From assembly GCA_034509425.1 (NCBI GenBank), contig JAVTVJ010000487.1, positions 1 through 64,000 of the forward strand: 64,000 nucleotides of DNA, read 5' to 3'. Below are positions 55,001-63,256 of this stretch, in pieces. Every line of letters begins with the position of its first letter. Positions within the stretch are counted from its first letter, which is position 1. The notes beneath the pieces were generated by a model. The model saw nothing but the letters and a program-made list of their open reading frames with translations, made no database searches and was not told the origin of the DNA. A program made the position numbers and the translations under genes. Source of the stretch: Eopsaltria australis. Its lineage: Eukaryota > Chordata > Aves > Passeriformes > Petroicidae.

Positions 55001-58000
55001 CATATATACAAAAATAATCAAGCCTAAATTCTAAAAATAACCAGGCACAAATTCTAAAACAAGAATAATTGGATATAAGACCAGTTTGGGAAGTTATTCT
55101 CTGTCAAATTCTGAGGAAACCAACAGCCCTTATAGTACTGTGTAATTTTTGCAATCACCTGTGTTTTAAACAGATGAAGTCACAAAACATTATAATGCTG
55201 GCACCAGTTATCTTTCCTGGCTTTCAGTCTAGCAAAGCTCACTTGGCCATTTGGCCTCCAGTATCTGGGGGCTGACAGAGGCAACCCCTTATCAGTATCC
55301 TCAGAGGAATGCTGGTAGTGACGAGTCATGCAGAAGGCAGTATCATAAAGAAAACAAATGCTATACTCAAGCCATATTTAGTCATCAGATGAAAACTAAA
55401 CTAAATAGAAGGGACATAAATGAAAACATGAAAATGTGCATTTCAGCTAACCAAAAATGTTGCAATTTCAGCTCACTTTCTTGCCCTGACCATATATATT
55501 TAATGCAGGAAGAAAACATTTTAAAAATATTTTTAGTATACATGTAGCCTGAGTGAAACACTTCCTGATGACTAGAGGTAAGGAAGCTTGGCAAGATCAA
55601 ATTTTCATAATTTGGTGCACAAAATTAGAAAAGCAAGCACAAAACTTACGACAAATGAAGTCAGATGCAGCAACATGTAAAGATTTCACTAGCCATTTTG
55701 TCATTTCAAAAACTGTAAGTTTCATTCTAAATCAGAAAGAGAACTTTTATGGGCTCTCTCTCCTTATTGTTGCTTCCTCAGTTAACATGACATTGGAATA
55801 TTTTAGGCCCAATTTTTTAAGAAAAAAAAATTCACATTCATAATTACTAAATACATACATAGACATGAATCGTGTTTGTTAAACATAACAATCATATTCA
55901 ATATACTATTGACCTCCCAACACTGGTTCCTTGCCTATTCACTTTCTCCAGCTATATCTTCCTCTGCTTTGAATGATTTCAAATCATTACACTCCCACAC
56001 AATCTTTTCTCACCACAACTTCCTTTCCTTTTTTTCTTCCAGTTTAACTTTTATTCTTCCTCTTTCATGTGGCAGGAACCAGGCTACAATTTCTTCTTCA
56101 GATATATCCCTCCACTTACACAATCTTAACAAATTCTTGGCAAATCTCCTACATTGGTTCAAAGAAGACCTATAACTTCAGAGATCTTGTTTTATATGAT
56201 CTGGAGGTCCTTAGGTCAACTTAAAGTACTATCCAAAAACCAGATACAGTCATCTGACAGTGACTTCCGCTTGGTTGTCTTCTATTTAAAAGAACAGTAC
56301 TTCAGAAAGCAACATCATACTTTCAATCCTTTACCTTATGGAAGCTTCCATAAAAGATTTTCTTTACGTCATCATTATCAAAAGTTACAGTTTGAACCTC
56401 TCCCCTTGTATCCTTGTTAAAGAATGACAGCACTTTGTTGGCAGCTGCAATAAATAAAAATGACACATTTTATTTCATATGGACTACTGAAACCACCATC
56501 CTAATACACACTGATAGATAAAATCTAGTTTACCCCTTATTTGGGTAAACACAAATCATAGATGGTTTTAATGACCTGTAAGTATATAGATGTACTTTCC
56601 TTTGATTTTAGAGTTCATACCAAAGTTGAAATTTAGCTTAGATTAATTATTCTTAGTTGAACTATAGATGTATGAAGTTTAAAAGAAATCTCTTAAAACT
56701 AAAAATGTATAATCCTTTTATCAGGTAGAAATGCCTTGGGGTTGGAAATATTTGGTAAGAACACATGCAAAGTAGAGTAACATGTAACTTCTCTATGCAA
56801 TAAATATAGTCATCCTTACGATCAAGCACAACTCCAACTTGTGGTTTGTAATCTCTGTCTGTAATCTGCCAGATTGCAAAAGGCTCATTGGGGGATTCAG
56901 GCAGAAGACGGAATAACAGAATGATAGTGTAGGCCTGTGGCAATCCCTCTGGGTGAATCTCCCTGTTAAGACAATATAAAGACATTTTTTCACACATGAC
57001 GAAAATAAGATCTTTATCATTTGCTCTTTTTCAAAGAAAAGACACAAAAGTAACAGGGGAACCACAGCTTTTAGTGGAACAGAGCATTTTAAGTACTCTC
57101 TTGAACAGAAAACACCATAGTTGACACAAAAACATTGTGATTTTTTAAGATGAACTCACAGCCTGTCTGTAGCTGGTCACAGCATCACAGTTAGAGAGGA
57201 TGCCACAATATGACCAAGAATTCTTGGGTATGTATTCTTGTGGCAAAATTCTGTATAAATTACACATGTTTTAAATTCCTTGATGATAAGTACAGAAAAA
57301 AAGGACCACAGCTTTATTTTTTTTTTCATCTGGCCTGCTTCAGTCAGGCAATAGCATTTAACCATTGCTGTCCTTCAGGTTCAGATAGAGTGACAGAGAT
57401 ATTTCATGTCTTCTTTGCAATTGGTGATGCCTTTGGGCTCCAGCTCATTCTTTAGTGGCTCAGGTTTAAATTGGTGATATTTGGACTGTTAGACATTAAA
57501 AAAGTAGAAAGCCAGAAGTAAATAAAAACATGCATGAAATGGTCTCCAGAATTTTCTGCAGGGGAAAGGAGGGAATGCAGGAAGGGAACTGTAAGAAAGG
57601 AGGGGATCACTGCTTCTCCTTAACCATTATAATGGAGCTCAGACGGAGATTTAGTCATGTGAACACAAACATAAAATCCTTAAAATGAAGAGAGGAGATG
57701 CTTTGTATGTTAGACAAAGCATATGAGCCCATGCAATTATGAAACCCATATCACTAAGTCAACAACATCACACAGCACAGTGCAAGAATGCAATTAAAGT
57801 AGATATAGCAACACAATTTATAACTTGGATAACAAGTTATTTCAGGTATGGAAATAACTATGCCACTATGCATTTATTGCTTTGCTGACTCAGTCTAGAG
57901 TTTTATTTTCTGGATTCTCATGAAAAATAAGTGCCCAGAATACTCTGGCAAGTCTATTCCACCTCTTTTGCAGACATTAGACTATGCATCACAAAATTTC

Positions 58001-61000
58001 TAAAAAAATAAAATAAACATGAAGCCTATCTTTTTATTGTCTTTTCATCAACTTATCCTAAATGCGGTATCTATCAACGCAAGACAGTTGCAAAACTGGG
58101 ATTATCTGTATTTCCCTAGACTACAAAAATCCATGCTGTCAGAGAACTATCACCCCCACAGGTATTAAAGGCATGCCAATGAACTTAAAAATCCTCAAGT
58201 CCTCCACTTTTAAAGCTGTGATCTCAGAAGGCTGGCAAAAAGAAATTATTTCTGCATAAACCTCAGCTTCTGTGCTTGTGATCTGATCTTTACCAAATCT
58301 GGCAGGATTGCAGACAATTTCAAAGGCTTCTATGAAAAGAAAATTAAATTTCCTTAAATTTAATAGGAACAATGGGCTATTTTTAGGCATCTCTTCTGAA
58401 CCAGAATAACCTTTTTTGAAACTTACTTTAAAAAATGGGAGAGAAACAAATGTTAAAAAAAAAGAAAGAAAGAAGAAGGAGAAAGGTACTGTTCCACTTT
58501 TAGTAAAGCTAACTGCTAAGTCCTCTTTTTCTTTGGGAAAAAATGTTGGCAAGAATGACCATCGTATTACCCATCCATAACCGAGTTCTAAGACCACAGG
58601 CCCTTGAAAACTCTGCTCCACTTTCCAAATAAGGCAAGTCAAGTAGAGGAGAAACTACCCTAAGCAAATGGCATCAATGTGCTGCCTACTGCAGTAAGAC
58701 TGATGCTTCTGAAAAAAGTGATGCTAATCCCTCCATATTTAAACCATTTGTGTCCAGCAGCATGGAATTCATTGTACTAAGGAGGTTGTTGATCCACTGC
58801 CTAAGCATAAACTGTGGATTATATGCAACCTGAATGGCTAAGAAGCATAATCTCAAAGAAAAATAAGCAACTACATTAATAGTGAACTATGATGGCAGTG
58901 GAAGAAATAGCTTAGCACTTAATGAAAACAATGATAGATGTTCTTCAGAGTGTATTTCTTGAAGTTCAGTAAAAAGAACAATAAATTAATGCATCTTCCA
59001 TAACACACAAATGCTATCTATAAATTCTGTTAAACCTTCATCATCTGGTCACCCTAAATATAAGTCTTTAGGTTTACTTACCGTATGGGCTGGCTGACAA
59101 AGGCATTTTTGTGGAGTCTATATGCTACATAGCTTGGGAAAGAGCCTGATTCCAGTGAAACTCCTTGTACAGAAGCAAAATGTTTCTCTGTTAGATTGTA
59201 TGATTCCAGCATCTTGAAACCTTTAAGTCAAGAAAGAAAATAAAAAATAAGAAACACTGTAGACCTGTAAAAGACAAAATTAATCTATGCCACAATATTT
59301 AGACAGTTACTTACCAGGTGAAGTGTATCCCTCCAAGTAAATAAGGGGACAAGCTGAAAGACATGAAACAGCATATAATTCAAAACTACTAAGCCTAAGA
59401 GGATATGAACATATGTATACTTATTACCAAGAAGCCTGTGCTATTATTAATTATGAGACAGTTTCTATTACATTTGTCATATTGTGTCCTGAGCTGTGGT
59501 AGTTGTAATGTCAAAATCTTTACTTATCACTTTTAGTAGGGTGTTTCTACTTTGAAAAATTATATGGAACAGCAAATGAACCCCAAATATTTCAAGAGTA
59601 TAATTCTTAAGAAGAAAGGAGGACAATGACACAGTCTTTCCATGAATATGTAAGGCATGAGTCAAGCTGCATAACAGCTGTCAGATTCACAAGAAATAAC
59701 TGCATATTTATGTGGCTCCTCAGGAGCCAGCAGATGAGGCAGTTAGGGAACATGCAGTTGCACATGACAAGCCTGAGAATTTCTTATTTTTGCCATAGAA
59801 GGATTTCACTTGAGTAAACAACTGAGCTTTATTTAGATACTTTTAAAAAAGCATCACACACTATAGCTATACATCTTTAGCACCCCTATTCCAGTGGTAA
59901 ATAAGAGACCAGTTGTGCCCTGCAGTTCACATTAAGCATCATTCTACTTCCTAATGTTGTCAGTGACTGATACTCTTTTCTTCTTCTACTAGTACTTTTG
60001 AAATGCAAGATTAGATTACATAAAATACAATACTCACTTCAAAATTTTAAAACTTAACTTGATCCCTTGAACTATATCCAGTATTATGAAATCTAACTTT
60101 TTAATATGATCGTATCTTCTGATGTGTCCTAAATAAGACAGCAATATGTATTCAGTTTGCATGGCAAGGTTTTGGCAATGGAGGAGCTACAAGGGTAATT
60201 TCTGTGGGAAGCTGCCAGAAGCTTCCACTGTGTCCAACAGAGTCAGTTCCATCTGGTTCCAAGGGGGACCTGCTGCTGGCCAAGGCTGACCCATCAGCAG
60301 TGGTGGTAGTGACTGGGGGATAACAGATTTAACAAGGGGCAGTGGCTGGGGTTGGGGGTTGTGTATGTTGGAATGGCACAACAGCTTGCAGCTGGAGGGA
60401 GGAGTGAGAATATGTGAGAAGAACAACTCTGTCAGGTGCCAAAGCTGTGATTCCACTGTATTCCTGGTCTTCCCTCTGGTGAAGACTATGGTGAGACTGG
60501 CTGTTTATTTGTCCTTATCCTGCTCTGATTTCATTTATAATAAATTAATTTTTTCCCACATTGAGTCTGTTTTTCACATGACAGTAACTGCTCAGTGATT
60601 CCTCCCTGCCATTGTCTCAGTCCATGAACCTTTCATTGAATTTTCCCTTCCCTGTTCAACTGAGAAGGGGAGCAGCTTTGTTGGGCACCCAGCATCTAGC
60701 CAAGGTCAGCCCACCACCCACTTGTAGCAGTATATAAGCAAGCACATTAATTTGGGAAAAGGGAAACCAAGGTCTTCTACTCACTTGAGGTAGCTGTCTC
60801 ACATACAAAGGTGACGAGGTTATCTTGAATCTTTTCAAAGGCATCAAAGTCATCAACAATAAATACATGACGCTCACTGGGCTTGCTGGCAATCTTGGCC
60901 AGTTCATTGTAATCCACATCAGCCACACCAACCACAAAGACACTGAAGCCTGTAAAAATGACACTTGTTACTTGAAATGCAGTAAATATACATTAACATT

Positions 61001-63256
61001 TTTCATGTCAATATTGCACAAACCACTGATTTGTGAGGAGCTAACTATGAGCACACATTCTGGATCTCTTTTCACCCTGTCAAAGCTCAGAAGGTTTTTG
61101 CATCTTTCTTTCAAAACTTTCTCCTCTTCCATTGTTATTTGGGGCATTATCCAATATCATGCAGACTTGGCTACATCATCCCTTCACTCCTTCATATAAA
61201 ACGCACAATTCTCTCACCTCTACAATATCTTAAATCTGTTCTGTGGCCAAAAAACTGTACAGACCATTAGTTATCCAGTTGTCTGTCTGTCCCCATCTCT
61301 TGCATTGCAAACCTCAGCATTTCTCTTGCTTAGAGGGGTATTCACCTCACCAACTACTACTTTCCAAGATAAGTTGTCTAGTTTTTCTCTATAATCACCA
61401 GATAGACATTGGCAGACCAAAAAGAAGTACATCTTACCTCCCTAACATGCTGACTTCAGGATAGGAAAAGTCATTGTCTATAGATACCTATCTGTGTCTC
61501 TCCTCACCAGTCATGAAAGGACTCTACAAGATGACCTTAGACTAGACATTAAGTTGTCAGATATCTTAAGTCAAATTAGAAGAACCAGACCCTAGAAGTC
61601 AATCATATCACCAGGTGTAAATTTCATTGAAGAGAAACTGCACAGACATTGGAAAAGCCACTTGGAGGCTGAAACCAAAATTCACATTTGTTCCAAATGA
61701 TAAAAGTTGTTTGGTTTTTTTTTTTTAAAGAAGGTAATTATTAAAGAAGGTAATTATTCCCCTATAGCCAATTCTGGTGAAACTTTGGCTGAAACACTCT
61801 GTCCAGCCTTGAGCATGCTTTGATATATGTAGAAAACAAAGCAAGTAGAGAGGAAACTAAAAATTATAAGGGGTTTTGAAAACTTGATCAACATGAGATT
61901 GAAGGAAATAGGTTTGTTTAGTCTAGAAAAGAGATGACAACAGGTTTCAAATATGAAGGCCCATTACAGTAGACAGTGATCAACTTCTTTCCTGGTTAAC
62001 TAGGTGAATGAAGACAACAATCTCAGTAGCATGAAGAAAGACTTAGGTGAAATGCAAGACAAAGGTCTCCTACTAGTAGGGTAATTAAACACAGAAGCAT
62101 ATAGTCCAGGGAGACTGAGAAATCATCTAGACAGAGCTAATTCTTTCAGATTACTGAGACAGAGAAGATGACTGCTTGTGGCTCACATGCATGTGATTCC
62201 CATAAGGAAGTACAACACCTCCCTGCTCAGAGATCAGGACTAGGTGGTTCATGCACTGAAACAGAAAATGCTGAGTGCTGGGACAGGAACAGATTACTAC
62301 ACTCACATGGGTCACAATCATCAAATCTGATGAGGAGGTGCAGTGCTTCTTAGATCAAAAAGGAGCTCCAAAGGAGTTCATTCAGACCCAGCTCCTTCAA
62401 AAACAGCTACTTTAACTGGAGATCCACTGGTTTATACCAGATAAAACACAAACCTCAGCAAACCAGGCCGATTAAATCATAAGCACTAGTATGGAGTACA
62501 CTTCCCAATGATACCTGGGGTCCACACACCAAAAAGAGAAAGAAGTAACCAAATGCCTCATCTTTGAAATTACATGCATGAGGAATTACTTGAAATCTTT
62601 GGGAAGCCACATCTTACCCCAGAGAGAAGGCTTAAGAAAGAAAATATAAGTCTAGGTCCAGAGAACACAAATTCTTTAAATAGTTTTGAGGTTTCTCCAA
62701 ATACTCAGAATACATTTCCGAGTCCATAAAGGATGAGGAAATGCTTCCCAGATAATTGAAGCAATACGGAAGTGAAACAGCCAGGTGCTGTGAATTGCTT
62801 ACCAGAGTGCTGTATGACTGTTGCTGCTTTCCTCACCTCGTCCTGAGACCGACCATCTGTGACAACAACAAGTACCTTGGGAACACCTCGTCTCATGCCA
62901 CTCTCCCAAGTCAAAACCTTCTCTTTGATAAATGTTAGGGCTTTGCCTGCAAAGTGTACAATAAACAAGGAATCATCCATCTTATCCACAAGAGAAGAAT
63001 TCTTTTATTCTGTAAGGGCAACAGCCATAGAGCTAAAACACAACAGAAAAACCTACTTCTTCAGCCATGCAACATTATGCAGTCTCTGAAAATACTTTAT
63101 CTTAAAGAAATATAATTACAGCCCAGAATTACCCGTCCTTGTGTTTCCTCCTCTGTACTGAATATTTTGAAGAGCTCCCAGGGCCTGGGCTTTGTCATCA
63201 AATGTATTGAGCTTAAATTCAGATTTTGCCTCATCACTGTACTGCACAAACGAAAC
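30120..63256 (-). CDS. COL12A1: COL12A1, collagen type XII alpha-1 chain, 3' part (22 coding exons and 3' UTR)
   Basis: Fibril-associated (FACIT) collagen secreted into extracellular matrix, where a homotrimer decorates collagen I fibrils in tendon, fascia, cornea and bone surface. The spliced frame seen here gives, in order: most of the last vWA domain ([19 protein letters not shown]), linker, TSPN/laminin-G-like domain ([18 protein letters not shown]), a Cys-rich link ([14 protein letters not shown]), COL2 of about 152 residues, NC2 of about 43, COL1 of about 103, and NC1 of about 76 in the long form. The choice over COL14A1 rests on [34 protein letters not shown] and [16 protein letters not shown], which I recall as type XII-specific. 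All 21 internal junctions are AG/GT and phases agree; coding length in window is 2277 nt. The start codon, signal peptide, FN3 repeats and earlier vWA domains are outside the window. Confidence 0.96.
30141..30146 (-). terminator. Polyadenylation signal AATAAA for the long COL12A1 mRNA
   Basis: Minus-strand AATAAA (TTTATT on plus). It is followed 20 to 35 bases on by a GT-rich element (TGTATGTGTC) and then a T run, the usual downstream signal, so cleavage is expected near 30120-30128. Confidence 0.72.
31060..31241 (-). CDS. COL12A1: COL12A1 last coding exon W22: long NC1 tail
   Basis: 182 nt including TGA at 31060-31062; enters in phase 1, so GFP joins to [20 protein letters not shown]. The next part is acidic and Tyr-rich ([13 protein letters not shown]) and the end is basic ([15 protein letters not shown]). 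From memory this is the long NC1 form of avian collagen XII. The acceptor (TTTTCAACCAG) at 31242 has a poor pyrimidine tract. The frame is also open upstream of it, with a possible second in-frame acceptor at 31323 (see findings). Confidence 0.9.
31242..33614 (-). other. COL12A1: Last COL12A1 intron, 2.4 kb
   Basis: Between W21 and W22. It begins with the short-NC1 reading frame and stop. It holds a (TA)n run near 32738-32749, a poly-A run on plus at 33354-33371, and a Tyr-rich open frame just before the W22 acceptor. No repeat element recognised. Confidence 0.7.
33202..33207 (-). terminator. Candidate intronic polyadenylation signal for a short NC1 mRNA
   Basis: Minus-strand AATAAA about 400 nt past the read-through stop at 33604, with TCTGTGGTTGG shortly downstream. 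It could end a transcript that retains the start of the last intron. AATAAA is common by chance in DNA this AT-rich, so the call is tentative. Confidence 0.3.
33615..33785 (-). CDS. COL12A1: COL12A1 exon W21: end of COL1 helix, Cys knot and NC1 start
   Basis: 171 nt, phase 1 to phase 1. After [10 protein letters not shown] (second COL1 interruption at GESRTG) come ten triplets ending GPPGPP, then [19 protein letters not shown]. GYCxxxxC is the FACIT signature at the COL1/NC1 border, whose cysteines cross-link the three chains. Donor AG-GTAGGT at 33614. Reading on through the donor gives Gly-Arg-Leu-stop (TGA at 33604-33606), a short NC1. Confidence 0.95.
33786..35916 (-). other. COL12A1: COL12A1 introns flanking W20
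   Basis: Two introns of about 1.0 kb each (33786-34808 and 34878-35916). AT-rich, no repeat or extra exon recognised. Confidence 0.6.
34809..34877 (-). CDS. COL12A1: COL12A1 exon W20: COL1 helix with first interruption
   Basis: 69 nt, phase 1 to phase 1. Reads (G)[17 protein letters not shown], then LPGPP(G). GERGTGSQG lacks one residue of the Gly-X-Y register, a conserved FACIT COL1 imperfection. Donor GTAAAT at 34808. Confidence 0.95.
35917..36105 (-). CDS. COL12A1: COL12A1 exon W19: NC2 second half and start of COL1 helix
   Basis: 189 nt, phase 1 to phase 1. Reads [20 protein letters not shown], then NQP and 13 Gly-X-Y triplets ([19 protein letters not shown] to GPPGER). The NC2 to COL1 change is inside this exon. 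Donor GTGAAT at 35916; acceptor TTTGAAG at 36106. Confidence 0.96.
36106..37668 (-). other. COL12A1: COL12A1 intron within NC2, 1.6 kb
   Basis: Splits NC2. It contains a purine-rich patch around 36276-36310 and a 49-nt perfect-stemmed hairpin at 36862-36910, listed separately. Confidence 0.65.
36862..36910. repeat. Inverted repeat, 12-bp perfect arms, hairpin-forming
   Basis: TCTGTGATGGCT at 36862-36873 is exactly reversed and complemented by AGCCATCACAGA at 36899-36910. Inside, TAAT pairs with ATTA after a small bulge (AAC against GC), leaving a loop of about 12 bases. It sits in a COL12A1 intron. Confidence 0.85.
37669..37735 (-). CDS. COL12A1: COL12A1 exon W18: NC2, first half
   Basis: 67 nt, phase 0 to phase 1. 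Encodes [20 protein letters not shown] followed by IN(G). This amphipathic non-collagenous stretch carries one Cys and is the region that helps align and trimerise FACIT chains. Donor GTAAAT at 37668. Confidence 0.94.
37846..37881 (-). CDS. COL12A1: COL12A1 exon W17: end of COL2 helix, 36 nt
   Basis: Four triplets, [12 protein letters not shown]. Joining to the next exon gives GDRGDIASQ, so an RGD tripeptide is created at the junction, at the COL2/NC2 border. Donor GTAAGT at 37845. Confidence 0.94.
40066..40213. repeat. (AGGAG)n simple repeat with purine-only flank
   Basis: Plus strand is almost pure purine for about 148 bp. From 40121 to 40213 the unit AGGAG repeats about 18 times without error; 40066-40120 is a degraded version. 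Its six-frame translations give artificial Ser-Pro-Leu or Gly-Glu-Arg repeats. The gene strand reads polypyrimidine. Confidence 0.97.
40467..40494. repeat. 14-bp tandem duplication
   Basis: TTCAATTTGTGACC occurs twice in direct succession (40467-40480 and 40481-40494), without mismatch. Probably a replication slippage event in the intron. Confidence 0.9.
43276..43294. repeat. (CA)n microsatellite
   Basis: About nine to ten AC units in an intron; short, probably polymorphic. Confidence 0.9.
43617..43688 (-). CDS. COL12A1: COL12A1 exon W16: COL2 helix, 72 nt
   Basis: Eight triplets: [19 protein letters not shown], then DRGTP. Donor GTAAGA at 43616, acceptor TGTTGCAG at 43689. A 5.7-kb intron follows. 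Confidence 0.95.
44822..44875 (-). CDS. COL12A1: COL12A1 exon W15: COL2 helix, 54 nt
   Basis: Six triplets, [18 protein letters not shown]. Donor GTAAAT at 44821, weaker than its neighbours; acceptor GAATAG at 44876. Confidence 0.94.
46051..46104 (-). CDS. COL12A1: COL12A1 exon W14: COL2 helix, 54 nt
   Basis: Six triplets, [18 protein letters not shown]. Donor GTAAGG at 46050, acceptor CCCTACAG at 46105. Confidence 0.95.
47050..47103 (-). CDS. COL12A1: COL12A1 exon W13: COL2 helix, 54 nt
   Basis: Six triplets, [18 protein letters not shown]. Donor GTAAGT at 47049, acceptor CTATAG at 47104. Confidence 0.95.
48530..48625 (-). CDS. COL12A1: COL12A1 exon W12: COL2 helix with interruption
   Basis: 96 nt, 32 codons. 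Reads [19 protein letters not shown], then [13 protein letters not shown]. The GLSIPG segment breaks the Gly-X-Y register, which is why this exon is not a multiple of 9. The same break is, to my memory, in mammalian type XII. Donor GTGAGT at 48529. Confidence 0.95.
49109..49162 (-). CDS. COL12A1: COL12A1 exon W11: COL2 helix, 54 nt
   Basis: Six complete Gly-X-Y triplets, [19 protein letters not shown] 54-nt exon starting on a Gly codon is the classic collagen exon. Donor GTAAGT at 49108. Confidence 0.95.
50003..50089 (-). CDS. COL12A1: COL12A1 exon W10: Cys-rich linker and start of COL2 helix
   Basis: 87 nt, phase 0 to phase 0. Reads [20 protein letters not shown], then GPPGPPGPA, where the Gly-X-Y repeat of COL2 begins. 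Donor GTAAGT at 50002, acceptor TTTTCAG at 50090. Confidence 0.95.
50090..51174 (-). other. COL12A1: Two short COL12A1 introns around W9
   Basis: Introns of 598 bp (50090-50687) and 409 bp (50766-51174). Nothing beyond splice signals recognised. Confidence 0.6.
50688..50765 (-). CDS. COL12A1: COL12A1 exon W9: end of TSPN domain
   Basis: 78 nt, phase 0 to phase 0. Encodes [20 protein letters not shown] followed by CDLPSM. FDIVC pairs with the IDC cysteine in the family; the CC pair begins the Cys-rich linker before the helix. Donor GTAAGT at 50687. Confidence 0.95.
51175..51324 (-). CDS. COL12A1: COL12A1 exon W8: TSPN domain
   Basis: 150 nt, phase 0 to phase 0, 50 codons. Reads [20 protein letters not shown], then [16 protein letters not shown] and GDRRSAT. 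NIT is a potential N-glycosylation site; IDC carries one of the conserved domain cysteines. Donor GTAAGC at 51174. Confidence 0.96.
51325..56334 (-). other. COL12A1: COL12A1 intron, 5.0 kb
   Basis: Interrupts the TSPN domain between W7 and W8. AT-rich. It contains an A-run followed by AATTGAAAAATTGAAAGATA (52701-52730), nearly the same as the tail at 45943. No transposon family recognised. Confidence 0.6.
56335..56444 (-). CDS. COL12A1: COL12A1 exon W7: TSPN domain
   Basis: 110 nt, phase 1 to phase 0. Reads [20 protein letters not shown], then [13 protein letters not shown]. Donor GTAAAG at 56334, acceptor TATTGCAG at 56445. The next exon is about 5 kb downstream. Confidence 0.95.
56445..56819 (-). 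other. COL12A1: COL12A1 intron between W6 and W7
   Basis: 375 bp, AT-rich, only splice signals recognised. Confidence 0.6.
56820..56962 (-). CDS. COL12A1: COL12A1 exon W6: TSPN domain core
   Basis: 143 nt, phase 2 to phase 1. Reads [20 protein letters not shown], then [20 protein letters not shown]. This is the most type XII-like stretch of the TSPN domain. Acceptor TTAACAG at 56963, donor GTAAGG at 56819. Confidence 0.96.
56963..59081 (-). other. COL12A1: COL12A1 intron between W5 and W6, with long sense-strand open frame
   Basis: 2.1 kb. It contains the longest open frame of the window, 167 codons on the gene strand (58139-58642), and inside that a 36-nt exon-like segment (58296-58331). 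See findings; not called as a gene. Confidence 0.6.
59082..59220 (-). CDS. COL12A1: COL12A1 exon W5: start of TSPN/laminin-G-like domain
   Basis: 139 nt, phase 1 to phase 2. Reads [20 protein letters not shown], then [20 protein letters not shown] and ends VSQPI(R). NLT is a potential N-glycosylation site. Donor GTAAGT at 59081. Confidence 0.95.
59315..59353 (-). CDS. COL12A1: COL12A1 exon W4: 39-nt linker exon
   Basis: Very short exon, phase 1 to phase 1, encoding (T)[12 protein letters not shown](G). It links the vWA domain to the TSPN domain; the Cys probably pairs with the Cys at the end of the vWA domain. Acceptor TTTCAG at 59354, donor GTAAGT at 59314. Only 94 bp of intron separate it from the next exon. 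Confidence 0.93.
60152..60717 (+). mobile_element. Solo LTR of an avian ERVL-type retrovirus, internally deleted, antisense to COL12A1
   Basis: The start resembles a common avian LTR family (TTTGCATGGCAAGGTTTTGG, then GGGAAGCTGCCAGAAGC). The end also fits: a TAATAAATTAATTTT polyadenylation region, then CCCTGTTCAACTGAG, GGGCACCCAGCATCTAGCC and GTCAGCCCACCAC. The long central repeat-rich part of the family seems to be missing. No internal retroviral genes are present. No clear target duplication found; ends are approximate. The family assignment is from memory. Confidence 0.75.
60785..60949 (-). CDS. COL12A1: COL12A1 exon W3: end of last vWA domain
   Basis: 165 nt, phase 1 to phase 1. Reads [20 protein letters not shown], then [16 protein letters not shown] and ends FVCETATS. 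This closes the Rossmann-like vWA fold. Donor GTGAGT at 60784; a solo LTR lies only about 67 bp further into the intron. Confidence 0.95.
60950..62802 (-). other. COL12A1: COL12A1 intron between W2 and W3
   Basis: 1.85 kb within the vWA domain. Apart from a T-run and the 16-bp duplication at 61725-61756, nothing is recognised. Confidence 0.6.
61725..61756. repeat. 16-bp perfect tandem duplication
   Basis: TTAAAGAAGGTAATTA occurs twice in direct succession, right after a T-run of about 14. A recent slippage duplication is the simplest reading. Confidence 0.9.
62803..62946 (-). CDS. COL12A1: COL12A1 exon W2: vWA domain, MIDAS Asp strand
   Basis: 144 nt, phase 1 to phase 1. Reads [17 protein letters not shown], then [16 protein letters not shown] and ends in VIQHSG. 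The TDGRSQD motif supplies the third MIDAS element. Donor GTAAGC at 62802, acceptor TTTGCAG at 62947. Confidence 0.96.
63133..63256 (-). CDS. COL12A1: COL12A1 exon W1: vWA domain, middle part
   Basis: 124 nt, enters in phase 0, leaves in phase 1. Begins [18 protein letters not shown] and ends with GGNTRTG. The Thr in the GGNT loop is the second metal-coordinating position of a vWA MIDAS site. Acceptor TTTTAG at 63257, donor G-GTAATT at 63132. Confidence 0.95.

Noticed and set aside
31060..63256. COL14A1, COL21A1 or COL22A1 as the gene identity
   Set aside because: They share the vWA-TSPN-collagen order, but the TSPN core, the NC2 sequence NQIPNDYY, the COL1 start and [17 protein letters not shown] fit collagen XII as I recall it.
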